Positions 8,976-19,942 of a DNA stretch of 64,000 nt are shown piece by piece. The stretch lies in contig NZ_JH651379.1 of assembly GCF_000260115.1 (NCBI RefSeq), positions 1,740,501-1,804,500 on the forward strand, written 5' to 3'. The number at the start of each line of letters is the position of its first letter. Position 1 is the stretch's first letter. The DNA comes from Galbibacter orientalis DSM 19592 (GTDB lineage Bacteria; Bacteroidota; Bacteroidia; Flavobacteriales; Flavobacteriaceae). A program made the position numbers and the translations under genes. The notes beneath the pieces are model-generated. The model searched no databases and was not told the origin of the DNA. It saw only the letters and a list, made by a program, of their open reading frames with translations.

Positions 8976-10052
8976 ATGAAAAAGATAAGTTTACTACTTT
9001 TATTAATAACGAGCTTTATTTCGGCACAAGATAAAGATCAGAAAGTAATTTTAATTACGTTAGATGGCCTTCGTTGGCAGGAGCTATTTACTGGAGCAGA
9101 TGAGAAGTTAGTTGCTAACAAAGAATATGTAGCTAATCCAGAAGGGTTAAAGAGAATGTTTTGGAAGGAAACTCCAGAAGAACGTAGAACTGCACTTTTT
9201 CCATTTGTATGGAATTTTGTAGCTGAAAGCGGACAGATTCATGGAAATAGAAATGTAGGAAGTAAGGTGAATTTAACAAACACGATGTGGTTTTCTTACC
9301 CTGGTTATAATGAAATTTTAACAGGGGCTGCAGATGATGTAAACATAAAGAGTAATGATAAGATTTATAATGCTAATATTACTATTTTAGAGTTGCTAAA
9401 TAACACAGCAGATTTTAAAGATAAGGTAGCAGCCTTTGGGAGTTGGGATGTGTTTCCTTTTATAATTAATGATGAAAGAAGTGGAATCCCTGTAAATGCA
9501 GGGTTTAGAAATGCTGAAGGTGACTTAACCGAAAAAGAAGAGTTTTTAAATCAATTGCAGACTGAAATTCCTAGCCCATGGGGGAGTGTTCGTTTGGATG
9601 CTTTTACGCATCACTATGCAAAAGAATACATACAAAAAGAGCATCCTAAGGTAGTTTATATTTCCTACGGAGAAACAGACGATTTTGCGCATGATGGTCA
9701 TTATGAAGCATATTTAAAATCGGCACATACTACAGATTCTTTTATAAAAGATTTATGGGAATATGTACAAGCAGATCCTTTTTATAAAGACAATACAACT
9801 TTTATAATTACTACAGATCATGGTCGTGGTACAACGCCTTTAAAAACATGGAGAAGTCACGGAAGAGATATTAAGGGAGCAGATGAGGTGTGGTTAATTG
9901 CTTTTGGTGCTAATGTAAATACATTGGGAGAAGTTAAACATGATGAGCAATTATACAGTAATCAAATTGCACCTACTATTTTAAATATCTTGAATACCAA
10001 AATCGATACCAAAACAATGAAAGGTGCTGATTTAAAAATAACAAATCCTTAA
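8976..10052 (+). CDS. Alkaline-phosphatase-superfamily (phosphoglyceromutase/sulfatase-like) secreted enzyme
   Basis: The 358-residue exported protein has a short signal peptide (LLITSFISAQ). Superfamily metal motifs are ILITLDGLRWQELF near residue 25, NTMWFSYPGYNEILTG near residue 105 (nucleophile region), YGETDDFAHDGHYEAYL near residue 228 and ITTDHGRG with WRSHGRD near residues 270-290. It differs clearly from the 3041 enzyme in length, lack of C-terminal domains and nucleophile loop, so the two are not recent duplicates. It closes the operon: a 102-nt gap with a hairpin precedes it and a terminator-like hairpin follows. Phosphomonoesterase or phosphonate-type hydrolysis is the family expectation; the exact substrate is unknown. 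Confidence 0.82.
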   Translation: MKKISLLLLLITSFISAQDKDQKVILITLDGLRWQELFTGADEKLVANKEYVANPEGLKRMFWKETPEERRTALFPFVWNFVAESGQIHGNRNVGSKVNLTNTMWFSYPGYNEILTGAADDVNIKSNDKIYNANITILELLNNTADFKDKVAAFGSWDVFPFIINDERSGIPVNAGFRNAEGDLTEKEEFLNQLQTEIPSPWGSVRLDAFTHHYAKEYIQKEHPKVVYISYGETDDFAHDGHYEAYLKSAHTTDSFIKDLWEYVQADPFYKDNTTFIITTDHGRGTTPLKTWRSHGRDIKGADEVWLIAFGANVNTLGEVKHDEQLYSNQIAPTILNILNTKIDTKTMKGADLKITNP

Positions 10053-10085
10053 ACATAAATTAGTTAAGGTTTTACAATAGTATAA

Positions 10086-10120
10086 TAGCCTTCTCTTAAA
10101 ATAGAGAAGGCTAAATTATT
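10086..10120 (+). terminator. Intrinsic terminator-like hairpin ending the SusCD/phosphohydrolase operon
   Basis: Arms TAGCCTTCTCT and AGAGAAGGCTA form an 11-bp perfect stem with loop TAAAAT (10086-10113), followed by AT-rich AATTATTTTC. It lies 34 nt after the last operon stop. Confidence 0.7.
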
Positions 10121-10632
10121 TTCAAACTAGTTTCCTACTTTTTATAATTCTAAGTTTTACTTTATATACGTAAGCGTGCTAGTTTATTATTAAAGACTAC
10201 ACAATGTAATTTCTCTTCAATTTTAATATTCAGCTTTTAAGTTACAAATTTAAACTGCTTACTAAGCTATACTGAGGGCTAAAATCATAGCGTAATGTAG
10301 ATTTTTTTCAACTAGGTAGTAGTTGTTTTTACACTCTAATTTACTTGAGTATTATTAGAATTTAGTCTATTTTTTTTAAATATTTTTATTAAGTTAAAAT
10401 ATATCTTCATTCTTTAAGAATAGTTCAAAAATTAAAGTTTTTAATACTATTAATAATGATTTGAAAGAGAATTCTTTATGATTTTTAGGATGAAAAAGAA
10501 GGTTTTGTAAGTAGTTTATCGATTTTATATCGCTTTTAGTCTAATAGGAGTCAATTATGAGTGACGAAAATGATGATTGGGTTTCTTAATAAGTGAAGGC
10601 TAAACTATATAAAATAAATTACGATATAACGA
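10121..10632. other. AT-rich intergenic region without a recognised gene
   Basis: About 510 nt with no convincing coding frame, no tRNA-like fold that I can see and no clear TAnnTTTG box. A ten-codon frame at 10557-10589 (MSDENDDWVS) is preceded by AGGAG at a good ribosome-binding distance, unusual for this phylum, but it is too short to call. The region probably carries the promoter of the surface-protein gene that follows. Confidence 0.4.
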
Positions 10633-13600
10633 ATGAAAAAATTATTACTTTTTCTAGCATTAACTATTGGCTATTTTTCCTATTCTCAAGTTGGGATAGG
10701 AAATACATATCCCAATAGTTCCTCTCAACTAGATGTTGAAGCCCAAGACAAGGGGTTGCTTATTCCGAGACTTGCACTCAAAAGTACAACAGATTCAAGT
10801 ACTATAGTTAACGGTAATGTTAACAGTTTGTTAGTTTTTAATACAGCTACTACTACCGATTTAATACCGGGGTACTATTATTGGTATGTAGATAAATGGC
10901 TTCGTATTCTTAATGCAAACGATGTTAATGGTACTGGGGATCTCCCAGATAACATTGTTATTTACAATCCATTAGAGGAGACATTTAACTATATTGACAA
11001 TGAAGGGAATCTTCAAAATATAAGTTTTGAAGATATTGTAAAGGCTAATGAAACCGTAACTGTTATAAAGGATAACGGAGATGGAACGTATACGCATACT
11101 TCTGAAGATGGAACGGTAACTACTATTAATGTTCCTGCAGATGTAATCAACCAATTTCAAGATATTGTCAAAAATGAAAATGTAAGGAATGAGATTACTA
11201 ACTTAATTAATAGTATAGGTGGTAATGTTTATTATGATGGTAATAACTTTACATATATAGATGAAAATGGTGCTGAGCAAACAATCAACTTAGGTGATAT
11301 CGTTAAAGCGAATGAAACAATAACTGTTTTAAAAGATAATGGAGATGGAACGTATACACATACTTCTGAAGATGATACTAAAACTACCTTTAAAGTTACA
11401 CAAAGTGGAACAGGTAATCCAAATAATAACAATACAACAGGTGGTGCGGGAGATATTTATGTAGATGAGTCTACAGGAGATGTTTATACACACAATGGAA
11501 TAACTTGGGTTCAGGTAGCAGGAGATAACTTAATTATAGATGAAGGAGACCCTAACGATAACAACACCTCTGGAAACGAAGGGGATGTATATATCGATAA
11601 CTCTACAGGCGACACGTATGTGTATAATGAAACTACAGGCGAGTGGGAACAAAACACAGACAGTTTAAGTGTAGTAGACGGAAAAGCAACACATACAGCA
11701 GTTGATGGCACAGTAGAAACCTTTGATGTAAGTCAAAGCGGAACAGGTAATCCAAATAATAATAACACAACAGGTGATGCAGGAGATATTTATGTAGATG
11801 AGTCTACAGGAGATGTTTATACACACAATGGAACAACTTGGGTTCAGGTAGCAGGAGATAACTTAATTATAGATGAAGGAGATCCTAACGATAACAACAC
11901 TGAAGGAAACGAAGGGGATGTATATATTGATAATTCCACAGGTAATACCTATGTATATAATGAAACTACAGGCGAGTGGGAACAAAACACAGACAGTTTA
12001 AGTGTAGTAGACGGAAAAGCAACACACACGGCAGTAGATGGCACAGTAGAAACCTTTGATGTAAGTCAAAGTGGAACAGGTAATCCAAATAATAACAATA
12101 CAACAGGTGATGCAGGAGATATTTATGTAGATGAGTCTACAGGAGATGTTTATACACACAATGGAACAACTTGGGTTCAGGTAGCAGGAGATAACTTAAT
12201 TATAGATGAAGGAGATCCTAACGATAACAACACTTCTGGGAACGACGGTGATGTATATATTGATAATTCCACAGGTAATACTTATGTATATAATGAAACT
12301 ACAGGTGAGTGGGAGCAAAGCACAGACAGTTTAAGTGTAGTAGACGGAAAAGCAACACATACAGCAGTTGATGGCACTGTAGAAACCTTTGATGTAAGTC
12401 AAAGCGGAACAGGTAATCCAAATAATAATAATACGACAGGTGATGCAGGAGATATTTATGTAGATGAGTCTACAGGAGATGTTTATACATTTGTTAATGA
12501 CCCTGATGGAGACCCTACTACGGATGATGCAGTTTGGGTTCAATCAAATGTTGGAGATGATGAGAGTCAGACTATTTTAGTAAGTACAACCGATAAAAGC
12601 GAATTATACTACGTATCGGAAGCTTATTTAGCGGCAAATAATCAAACAGCCCCTACAAGTACAGATGCTGATGGATGGGATCCTACATCTTTACCAACAG
12701 GAATTTATGCAATTGATATTGCAGGTGGTGTAGTAAACAATTTTGAAAATATCGTTAACAGCGGCCCAGTTACTATTAATGGAGATACGTATACTACTGT
12801 TGAAGAATATTTAGAAAATATCGTAAGCGCTAATGAGAGTCAGACTATTTTAGTAAGTACAACCGATAAAAGCGAATTATACTATGTATCGGAAGCTTAT
12901 TTAGCGGCAAATAATCAAACAGCCCCTACAAGTACAGATGCTGATGGATGGGATCCTGCATCTTTACCAGCAGGAATTTATGCAATTGATATTGTAGGCG
13001 GGGTAGTAAACAATTTTGAAAATATCGTTAACAGCGGCCCAGTTACTATCAATGGAGATACGTATACTACTGTTGAAGAATATTTAGAAAACATCGTAAG
13101 CGCTAATGAGAGTCAGACTATTTTAGTAAGTACAACCGATAAAAGCGAATTATACTATGTATCGGAAGCTTATTTAGCGGCAAATAATCAAACAGCCCCT
13201 ACAAGTACAGATGCTGATGGATGGGATCCTGCATCTTTACCAACAGGAATTTATGCAATTGATATTGTAGGTGGTGTAGTAAACAATTTTGAAAATATCG
13301 TTAACAGCGGCCCAGTTACTATCAATGGAGATACGTATACTACTGTTGAAGAATATTTAGAAAACATCGTAAGCGCTAATGAGAGTCAGACTATTTTAGT
13401 TAGTACAACCGATAAAAGCGAATTATACTATGTATCGGAAGCTTATTTAGCGGCAAATAACCAAACAGCCCCTACAAGTACAGATGCTGATGGATGGGAT
13501 CCTGCATCTTTACCAGCAGGAATTTATGCAATTGATATTGTAGGCGGGGTAGTAAACAATTTTGAAAATATCGTTAACAGCGGCCCAGTTACTATTAATG

Positions 13601-14496
13601 GAGATACGTATACTACTGTTGAAGAATATTTAGAAAACATCGTAAGCGCTAATGAGAGTCAGACTATTTTAGTAAGTACAACCGATAAAAGCGAATTATA
13701 CTACGTATCGGAAGCTTATTTAGCGGCAAATAATCAAACAGCCCCTACAAGTACAGATGCTGATGGATGGGATCCTGCATCTTTACCAACAGGAATTTAT
13801 GCAATTGATATTGTAGGTGGTGTAGTAAACAATTTTGAAAATATCGTTAACAGCGGCCCAGTTACTATCAATGGAGAGACATTTACTACCATTGAGGATT
13901 ATCTTGAGAGTAAAGAACCTTGGAATGTGGAAAATACTTCTACTCCAGCAATAAGCAATACAGAAAACATTTATCAAAAGGGAAAAATAGGGATCGGAGA
14001 TTTTTCAGGAGAAACAACTACCGAGAGCTTAGATATTAAAACTGGGAGCGCAAGAATACGTGAGGTTAATACAAATGTAGGAACCATAGAAGCTGCTACA
14101 ACAGGACAAAAAGACCGTGTGTTAGTAGCCGATGCAAATGGAATCATAAAATCATTAAAGGCAACCTTACCTAAGTTTTTCTTTATGCCATCTGTTTTAA
14201 TACCAGTTATTGCAGAGCAGGTTCCTGCTGGAGATACATTTGGAACAATAGATCTTCATGCAAAATATATCGATCAATTTGGAACACCTCAGGCAAGTAG
14301 TGATACTTCATTAGATGTAGCTATACCAGTTTTACCAGCTGATGAGTTAGCATATCATATTACATGGTATGATGAAGAAGTATTTGAAAATGTTGCTGTT
14401 TCAGCAGCTGGAGTGCTTACGTATGATGTTATAGCAGGAGCAGATATCTATGAGGGGTCTTTTATGAATATAGTATTTGTTGTAAAGGAAGATTAA
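10633..14496 (+). CDS. Large repetitive secreted surface protein (adhesin/fibre-like)
   Basis: This 1287-residue protein has a signal peptide (LLLFLALTIGYFSYS). Next comes an N-terminal module common in flavobacterial surface proteins (VGIGNTYPNSSSQLDV, then GLLIPRLAL). Residues about 257-643 hold 111-residue repeats built from half-units of the form GDxYxDxSTGxxYxxN. Residues about 644-1098 hold five 91-residue repeats (ESQTILVSTTDKSELYY ... VEEYLENIVSAN). The C-terminal 190 residues are non-repetitive and begin with a second lipid-free beta module (KIGIGDFSGETTTESLD). I see no canonical T9SS sorting domain at the end, so the secretion route is open. Acidic Asn/Asp/Thr-rich composition fits a calcium-stabilised extracellular stalk. 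Function is inferred from architecture only. Confidence 0.85.
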   Translation: MKKLLLFLALTIGYFSYSQVGIGNTYPNSSSQLDVEAQDKGLLIPRLALKSTTDSSTIVNGNVNSLLVFNTATTTDLIPGYYYWYVDKWLRILNANDVNGTGDLPDNIVIYNPLEETFNYIDNEGNLQNISFEDIVKANETVTVIKDNGDGTYTHTSEDGTVTTINVPADVINQFQDIVKNENVRNEITNLINSIGGNVYYDGNNFTYIDENGAEQTINLGDIVKANETITVLKDNGDGTYTHTSEDDTKTTFKVTQSGTGNPNNNNTTGGAGDIYVDESTGDVYTHNGITWVQVAGDNLIIDEGDPNDNNTSGNEGDVYIDNSTGDTYVYNETTGEWEQNTDSLSVVDGKATHTAVDGTVETFDVSQSGTGNPNNNNTTGDAGDIYVDESTGDVYTHNGTTWVQVAGDNLIIDEGDPNDNNTEGNEGDVYIDNSTGNTYVYNETTGEWEQNTDSLSVVDGKATHTAVDGTVETFDVSQSGTGNPNNNNTTGDAGDIYVDESTGDVYTHNGTTWVQVAGDNLIIDEGDPNDNNTSGNDGDVYIDNSTGNTYVYNETTGEWEQSTDSLSVVDGKATHTAVDGTVETFDVSQSGTGNPNNNNTTGDAGDIYVDESTGDVYTFVNDPDGDPTTDDAVWVQSNVGDDESQTILVSTTDKSELYYVSEAYLAANNQTAPTSTDADGWDPTSLPTGIYAIDIAGGVVNNFENIVNSGPVTINGDTYTTVEEYLENIVSANESQTILVSTTDKSELYYVSEAYLAANNQTAPTSTDADGWDPASLPAGIYAIDIVGGVVNNFENIVNSGPVTINGDTYTTVEEYLENIVSANESQTILVSTTDKSELYYVSEAYLAANNQTAPTSTDADGWDPASLPTGIYAIDIVGGVVNNFENIVNSGPVTINGDTYTTVEEYLENIVSANESQTILVSTTDKSELYYVSEAYLAANNQTAPTSTDADGWDPASLPAGIYAIDIVGGVVNNFENIVNSGPVTINGDTYTTVEEYLENIVSANESQTILVSTTDKSELYYVSEAYLAANNQTAPTSTDADGWDPASLPTGIYAIDIVGGVVNNFENIVNSGPVTINGETFTTIEDYLESKEPWNVENTSTPAISNTENIYQKGKIGIGDFSGETTTESLDIKTGSARIREVNTNVGTIEAATTGQKDRVLVADANGIIKSLKATLPKFFFMPSVLIPVIAEQVPAGDTFGTIDLHAKYIDQFGTPQASSDTSLDVAIPVLPADELAYHITWYDEEVFENVAVSAAGVLTYDVIAGADIYEGSFMNIVFVVKED
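11401..12561 (+). repeat. Tandem 333-bp in-frame repeats, three full copies plus a partial
   Basis: Unit starts (CAAAG-GGAACAGG) fall at 11401, 11734, 12067 and 12400, exactly 333 bp (111 codons) apart. The fourth copy diverges after about 90 bp into a non-repeated linker. Copies are almost identical at the DNA level, including third positions, indicating recent amplification or gene conversion. Confidence 0.95.
12562..13926 (+). repeat. Tandem 273-bp in-frame repeats, five copies
   Basis: Unit starts (GAGAGTCAG) fall at 12562, 12835, 13108, 13381 and 13654, exactly 273 bp (91 codons) apart. Variation is limited to a few positions, for example Thr/Ala in SLP(T/A)GIYAIDI, where units alternate T, A, T, A, T. 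The last copy diverges in its final 50 bp (GETFTTIEDYL). Confidence 0.95.
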
Positions 14497-14539
14497 TACT
14501 GAAATCTAAATTTTTTATAACAATTAATGAACCAATTTT

Positions 14540-17500
14540 ATGTGCAGAATTAAATATATCATAATACTTATTATATACATGTTTATAGTGAGCTTTACTT
14601 TTTCAAAAAGCTCATCTGAGACTGTATATATAGATATTGCTGTTAAGAAGAGTGATAGTTTTCTTGTTATAAATAAGAATTTAGATTCAAGAACTTATCA
14701 TTTAATAACTCATGGTCGTCCAGGACAATTATTGATAGAAGGTAAATGGCTGAACGCCGAGCAAATTACTGACTTTCTCAAACCTAAAATTCAAAACTCA
14801 GAATTCAAAATTCAAAACTTAAATATTTATGGTTGTGAATTTGCTAAAGGAGAAGAAGGGATAAATGCAGTTAAATACATAGAAAGTAAATTAGATGTAA
14901 AAGTTTCTGCATCTACTAATCTTACAGGAAAAGATGGAGATTGGGTGTTAGAAGTAGGTGTTAAGGCTAATTTTAGTTTTTTAAAAGATTATCCTTATAC
15001 TTTACAAACAGGCCCTAATGATGACTTAGATGGAGACACTGTACTTAATAAAGATGATTTAGATGATGATAATGATGGAATTCTAGATACTAATGAGAGT
15101 TCGAATTGTGTTAATAATATTGTTATAACAGATTTGGTTTCTAGTAGAGAAAACATACCAGAAGAAGGGACTCCTTATTGCAATGGTCTTTTAAATAGTT
15201 ATACCCATTTTGGACCTAGGGGTTATCTAGAATCTCAAAATGATATACCAGGAACTTATGAGGCGGTTTTTACCTATGCTGGTTTAGATACATCAAAAGA
15301 GGCAATATTTCAACATCGTTTTGTTTATTCAAATGTTAATGGTAGTCATGGAGTATATGGTGTAAATGATGCAGATGTCAGGCTTACTACTAGAATATAT
15401 GTTAACAATACCTTAATTAGAACAACAATAGTTCAGGGAATAGAATATACTAGTGCATCAGGAGAAAGAGATATTAAATATTATACATTTACTCCTAATT
15501 CTCCTTCAGGAACAGTTACCGTTCGAACTACTTTTGAAAGATTTAATGGGTATTGTAACCACCTTCCAGAAATACATTTTTCTAATGCAGAGATTAGACA
15601 AGAGGGAAATGAGCTTACTTGTGATTCAATTGATACGGACAATGATGGTCTTCCAAACCATCAAGATCTTGATAGTGATGGAGATGGTTGCCCAGATGCT
15701 TTAGAAGGCGATGGAGGAATAACTTCAAATCAATTACAAACCTCTAACATTAATGGAGGAAATACAGGAGCAGAATACAATGGTACCGCAGGTCCTGTAA
15801 TAGATAATCTTGGAAATAATGTGGGTGACACTGGGATACCAACAATCGCTAATGGAGGACAAGCTGTTGGAACTTCACAAAATGCTTCTGCAATTAATGA
15901 AGAAGAATGCGGTGCAGTTCCAACAGCTTGTGATGACTTAGATGGTGATGGATTTTGTAATGCTTCTGATTCAGATGATGATAACGATGGTATCTTAGAT
16001 ATAGATGAACAAGAGTGTACAAGTAATGGCTTATTGTTAAAAGATTATGATGGAGTATGGACTAATAAACACGGAGATAGTTATAAACAATATAGTGAGA
16101 ATACAGGGATAAGAGTAGCCAGTTATAGAGATACGGGAACAGAATCTTATAAATTTTCTTTATCAGATTTAAATCCAAATGTAGTTAATACGTTAAGGTT
16201 CAGATATTATAGTTTGAATCCTCAAAACATTAGAAGTCAAAATGTTACGTTAAAGGTGAATGGAACTTCTTTATTTTCATATACCACAACAAAAGGACAA
16301 CCAGATCCTCCTCCAGCATACACAGTAGATCATGGTTATAAAACAGTTTCTTTTACACCTACTTCTGAAACAGCGGAAGTGATATTAGAGTTTGTAGCTC
16401 CTACTTCTGCAGGAGGTACAAGCGATGGACTTTTTAGAGAGTTTAATGTAAATGGAGAAACTAACCTTACATGTACTCCAATTGATACGGACAATGATGG
16501 TCTTCCAAACCATCAAGATCTTGATAGCGATGGAGATGGTTGCCCTGATGCCTTAGAGGGCGATGGAGGAATAACCTCAGGTCAATTACAAACCTCTAAT
16601 ATTAATGGAGGAAATACTGGTTCAGGATATAATGGTATAGCAGGCCCTGTAAATCAGAATCTTGGAAATGGGGTAGATGATGAAGGGGTGCCAACAATTG
16701 CTAATAATGGTCAAGCTATTGGAACCTCACAAGATGCTACAACAATTAATGAAGAAGAATGCGGTGATGGTACTGGATGTAGTCAATGTTCTGTAGCTGG
16801 AGTAGTTGGTGGCTCTGAAGCTTGTGATGACTTTGATGGTGATGGTATTTTGAATAGTTGTGATTTAGATGATGATAACGATGGGATTTTGGATACCGTC
16901 GAAGGATGTATTACTAATCACATAACCCGCAACTGGGTAGACGAAGGAAATGGGGTGTATACATCTGTAGATCCATTAACAGGTATAGCCACCACCATTA
17001 CTTTGGGTAATTATTCTACATTTTGGGATAACGGTACCAACGCAGGGAACAATAGTAGGACTGGTTGTAGTACATGTACTGAGACTGGAGAAGACTTGAA
17101 TTCGGGGAGAAATATGAATTTTGGCGCTGGAAATGGGGGAGGCTCTTCTTCAGGAACATTTGAGATATCGTTTACTGACGCAAGTGGCCAGCCACTCAAT
17201 ATTAAATCCCCTAAAATCCACATTTTGGGTATGGGGGGAAGTGCAGGTTCTCCTACTAAGTTTACATCTGTACAGTTGATAGCACAGAATTCCTTGACAT
17301 TGACAAAACTATGTGGAGGGATAGCTCTTAAAAATTCCAATGAACTGATACATTCTAGAATAACAGATAATACCAATAATACAAGGGTGTTAAGTTGTGA
17401 TTCGGGAGAAGAGAATGGAAGTTTTATTCTTAATGATACAAACTCTTTATTCACATTTCAGGTAACAATGCTAGGGACTGCAGCATTACCTAGTTCTAGT

Positions 17501-19135
17501 ATTCAAGATGCATTCATCTTTTATGTGGAATATTCTTATTGTGAAGAAGACACAGATGAAGATGGTATTCCAAACCAATTTGACCTAGATAGTGATGATG
17601 ATGGCTGCTCAGATGCTTTTGAATCTGGAGCAACTACAAATAAAACAGCAAGTAAATTTAATACAACACAGGGAGCAGGTAATGGCGATGAAAATGGCGA
17701 TGGTCTAGCAGATGTTGTAGATAATGGAGCTAATAGTGGTACTGCCAATGATGGAATTCCAGATTATAATTATTTACCATATGCATATGATAAAGATTTA
17801 AATTATTGTACAGATACAGATAATGATGGTGTACCTGATATAGTAGATTTAGACGATGATAATGATGGTATTTTGGATAAAATAGAATGTCCTGCAGCTT
17901 ATACAAATTTAGTAGATGGTGGTGGTTTTACTACCAATCCTCCTACGTCAAATTGGTATTATTCAAATAGTACATTTAATTATGAGACTTCTAGTGGAAA
18001 TTTTCCATTTTATTACTCAGGTACTCAAAAAAATTCAACACTTACTACAGGATTATTTGCTGAAATAGAAGGAGATAACACAAATTCTGGAACCTTAAAT
18101 GCATTAATGGAACTAAATGGCGCTACTGATGCCTTGGTAACTAGACTTAATCAGGAGCTCATACCTGGAGTAACTTATAAGTTCAGTTATGATGCTGGAC
18201 TTCGAGGTTCAGGTGGAGTTGCAGGACAAAATTGTACGTTGCAATTATACAATGCAGATACTGATGAAGTAGAAGCTGTCTTAAGTTCAATTCCACTTCA
18301 AGACCTACCTTCATATGGAGCAACACCAAACTACATAACAATTTCAGGGTCATATACTGTAACCAGAAAAGGAAATTATTATTTACTCTTTATGAATGCA
18401 GGAAATGGCGGTACTAATAATGATTATATTATGGATAGAGTTGCTATGGTTGGAGAAAAAACAAATGTTGCTATTTGTGATATAGACGGAGATGGTATTC
18501 CTAATCATTTAGACCTTGATAGCGATGGAGATGGTTGCCCAGATGCCTTAGAAGGCGATGGAGGAATAACCTCAAGTCAACTAGAAACTTCAAGCATTAA
18601 TGGAGGTAATTCAGGTGCAGAATACAATGGCATAGCAGGTCCTGTAAATCAGAATCTTGGAAATGAGGTAGATGATAATGGGGTTCCAACAATTGTTAAT
18701 GGAGGACAAGATTTTGGAACTTCACAAGACGCAACTACAATTAATCAAGAAGAATGTGGAACTGGATGCAGTCAATGTTTTATAGCTGGAGTAGTAGGTG
18801 GCACGGAAGCTTGTGATGATTTTGATAACGATGGTATTCTTAATAGTTGTGATTTAGATGATGATAACGATGGAATTCTAGATACAGTAGAAGCTGATTA
18901 TACAGAAACAGCTGTATTAAATTTTAGTCAGCTTGGAATTACCCCACCTAACGATAATAATCCTCATGATTATTCAATAGATATTAGTGAGCAATTAGGT
19001 TATCCAGCAGGAACTACAATTTTATCTTTCAAAGATATTTATCAAATGAATTTAGGAGGGGATTTTCAGGATGATTTTTCTTCTAGTAGATTGAGTGTAA
19101 ATTCCTGTAAAGTTGACCCACCCATTCCTGTTTAA
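14540..19135 (+). pseudogene. DUF4347 / thrombospondin type 3-repeat giant surface protein, truncated by IS21 insertion
   Basis: The open frame codes for 1531 residues. A signal peptide is followed by a DUF4347 domain at about residues 30-150 (LITHGRPGQLLIEGKWL, IYGCEFAKGEEG, ASTNLTGKDGDWVLEVG). Nine calcium-binding TSP3-like clusters alternate with beta-sandwich-like segments; typical strings are DTDNDGLPNHQDLDSDGDG and DLDDDNDGILDTVE. The native sequence stops near residue 1522. The last few codons and the stop come from the IS end starting at 19106. The expected C-terminus, in this family often a gliding-associated or T9SS sorting domain, is therefore missing and the product is probably not anchored or secreted properly. 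Starting 43 nt after the repetitive surface protein suggests co-expression. Confidence 0.85.
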
Positions 19136-19178
19136 ATTGAGCATAGTAAAACAGGTTCTAAAAAGAGCAGTTTTGTGC

Positions 19179-19925
19179 TTATAAAAATATAAAATTTATC
19201 ATTGTTTTTTCTTTTTTTCTCATGGATTCACCTTTAAGTTCCACTCTATGTGCTGCATGTACCAGTCGATCTAAAATAGCATCAGCAATAGTTTGTTCTC
19301 CGATAATTTGATGCCATCCCATAATTGGTAGTTGTGAGGCTATGATAGTAGCACGTTTTCCATGTCTATCTTCGATGATTTCCATAAAAGCTTGTCTTTT
19401 ATTAGTATCAAGTTCTTGAAGTCCAAAATCATCAAGAATGAGCAAATCCTGTTTTTCTATTCTATCGATTTCTTTCATGTATGAACCGTCTGCTTTAGCT
19501 AGTTTGAGTTTAGCAAAAAGCTTATTGATATTGTAATATTTGACTTTATACCCTAGAGAACAAGCTTGGTATCCAATAGCTGAGGCAATAAAGCTTTTAC
19601 CAACACCTGTGCTTCCTGTAATGAGTATGTTTTCCTTGTTTTTAATAAACTCGCACGATGTGAACCTAATTAATAGGTTTTTGTCAATCATTCGGCTGGA
19701 TTCAAAAGATATCTCTTCTACAGAAGCTTTATATCTAAACTTGGCTGCTTTGGTTAATCGTTCTATTTTTCTATTGTGTTTATCATCCCATTCAGATTGT
19801 AATAAATACGCTACTAGCTCATCATTAGTATATGCTAGATGATTTGCTTCTAGTGTTGTCGTAAAGGCTCTATGCATGCCATATAGCCTTAGTTGTTTCA
19901 TTTGTTGTAATGTTTGGTCATTCAT
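19179..19925 (-). CDS. istB: IS21-family helper ATPase IstB
   Basis: The 248-residue AAA+ ATPase has Walker A ITGSTGVGKSFIASA (about residues 100-115), Walker B LLILDDFGLQ (about 160-170) and the IstB-typical C-terminus (GWHQIIGEQTIADAILDRLVH). Family knowledge: IstB oligomerises on DNA and directs IstA to target sites. It starts 17 nt after istA ends. The gene is intact and matches the usual length of about 245-260 residues. Confidence 0.95.
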   Translation of the reverse strand: MNDQTLQQMKQLRLYGMHRAFTTTLEANHLAYTNDELVAYLLQSEWDDKHNRKIERLTKAAKFRYKASVEEISFESSRMIDKNLLIRFTSCEFIKNKENILITGSTGVGKSFIASAIGYQACSLGYKVKYYNINKLFAKLKLAKADGSYMKEIDRIEKQDLLILDDFGLQELDTNKRQAFMEIIEDRHGKRATIIASQLPIMGWHQIIGEQTIADAILDRLVHAAHRVELKGESMRKKEKTMINFIFL

Positions 19926-19942
19926 AATTTATAATGATTTAA

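Noticed and set aside
10557-10589. Ten-codon frame MSDENDDWVS with AGGAG upstream
   Set aside because: Too short; Shine-Dalgarno sites are not informative in this phylum and no conservation can be judged.
11401-13926. Possibility of a CRISPR array
   Set aside because: Units are 333 and 273 bp, contiguous, in frame and without spacers; no cas genes are present.
10972-13977. Minus-strand open frames of 60-70 codons under the surface-protein gene
   Set aside because: They arise from the codon pattern of the repeats on the coding strand and recur with the repeat period.
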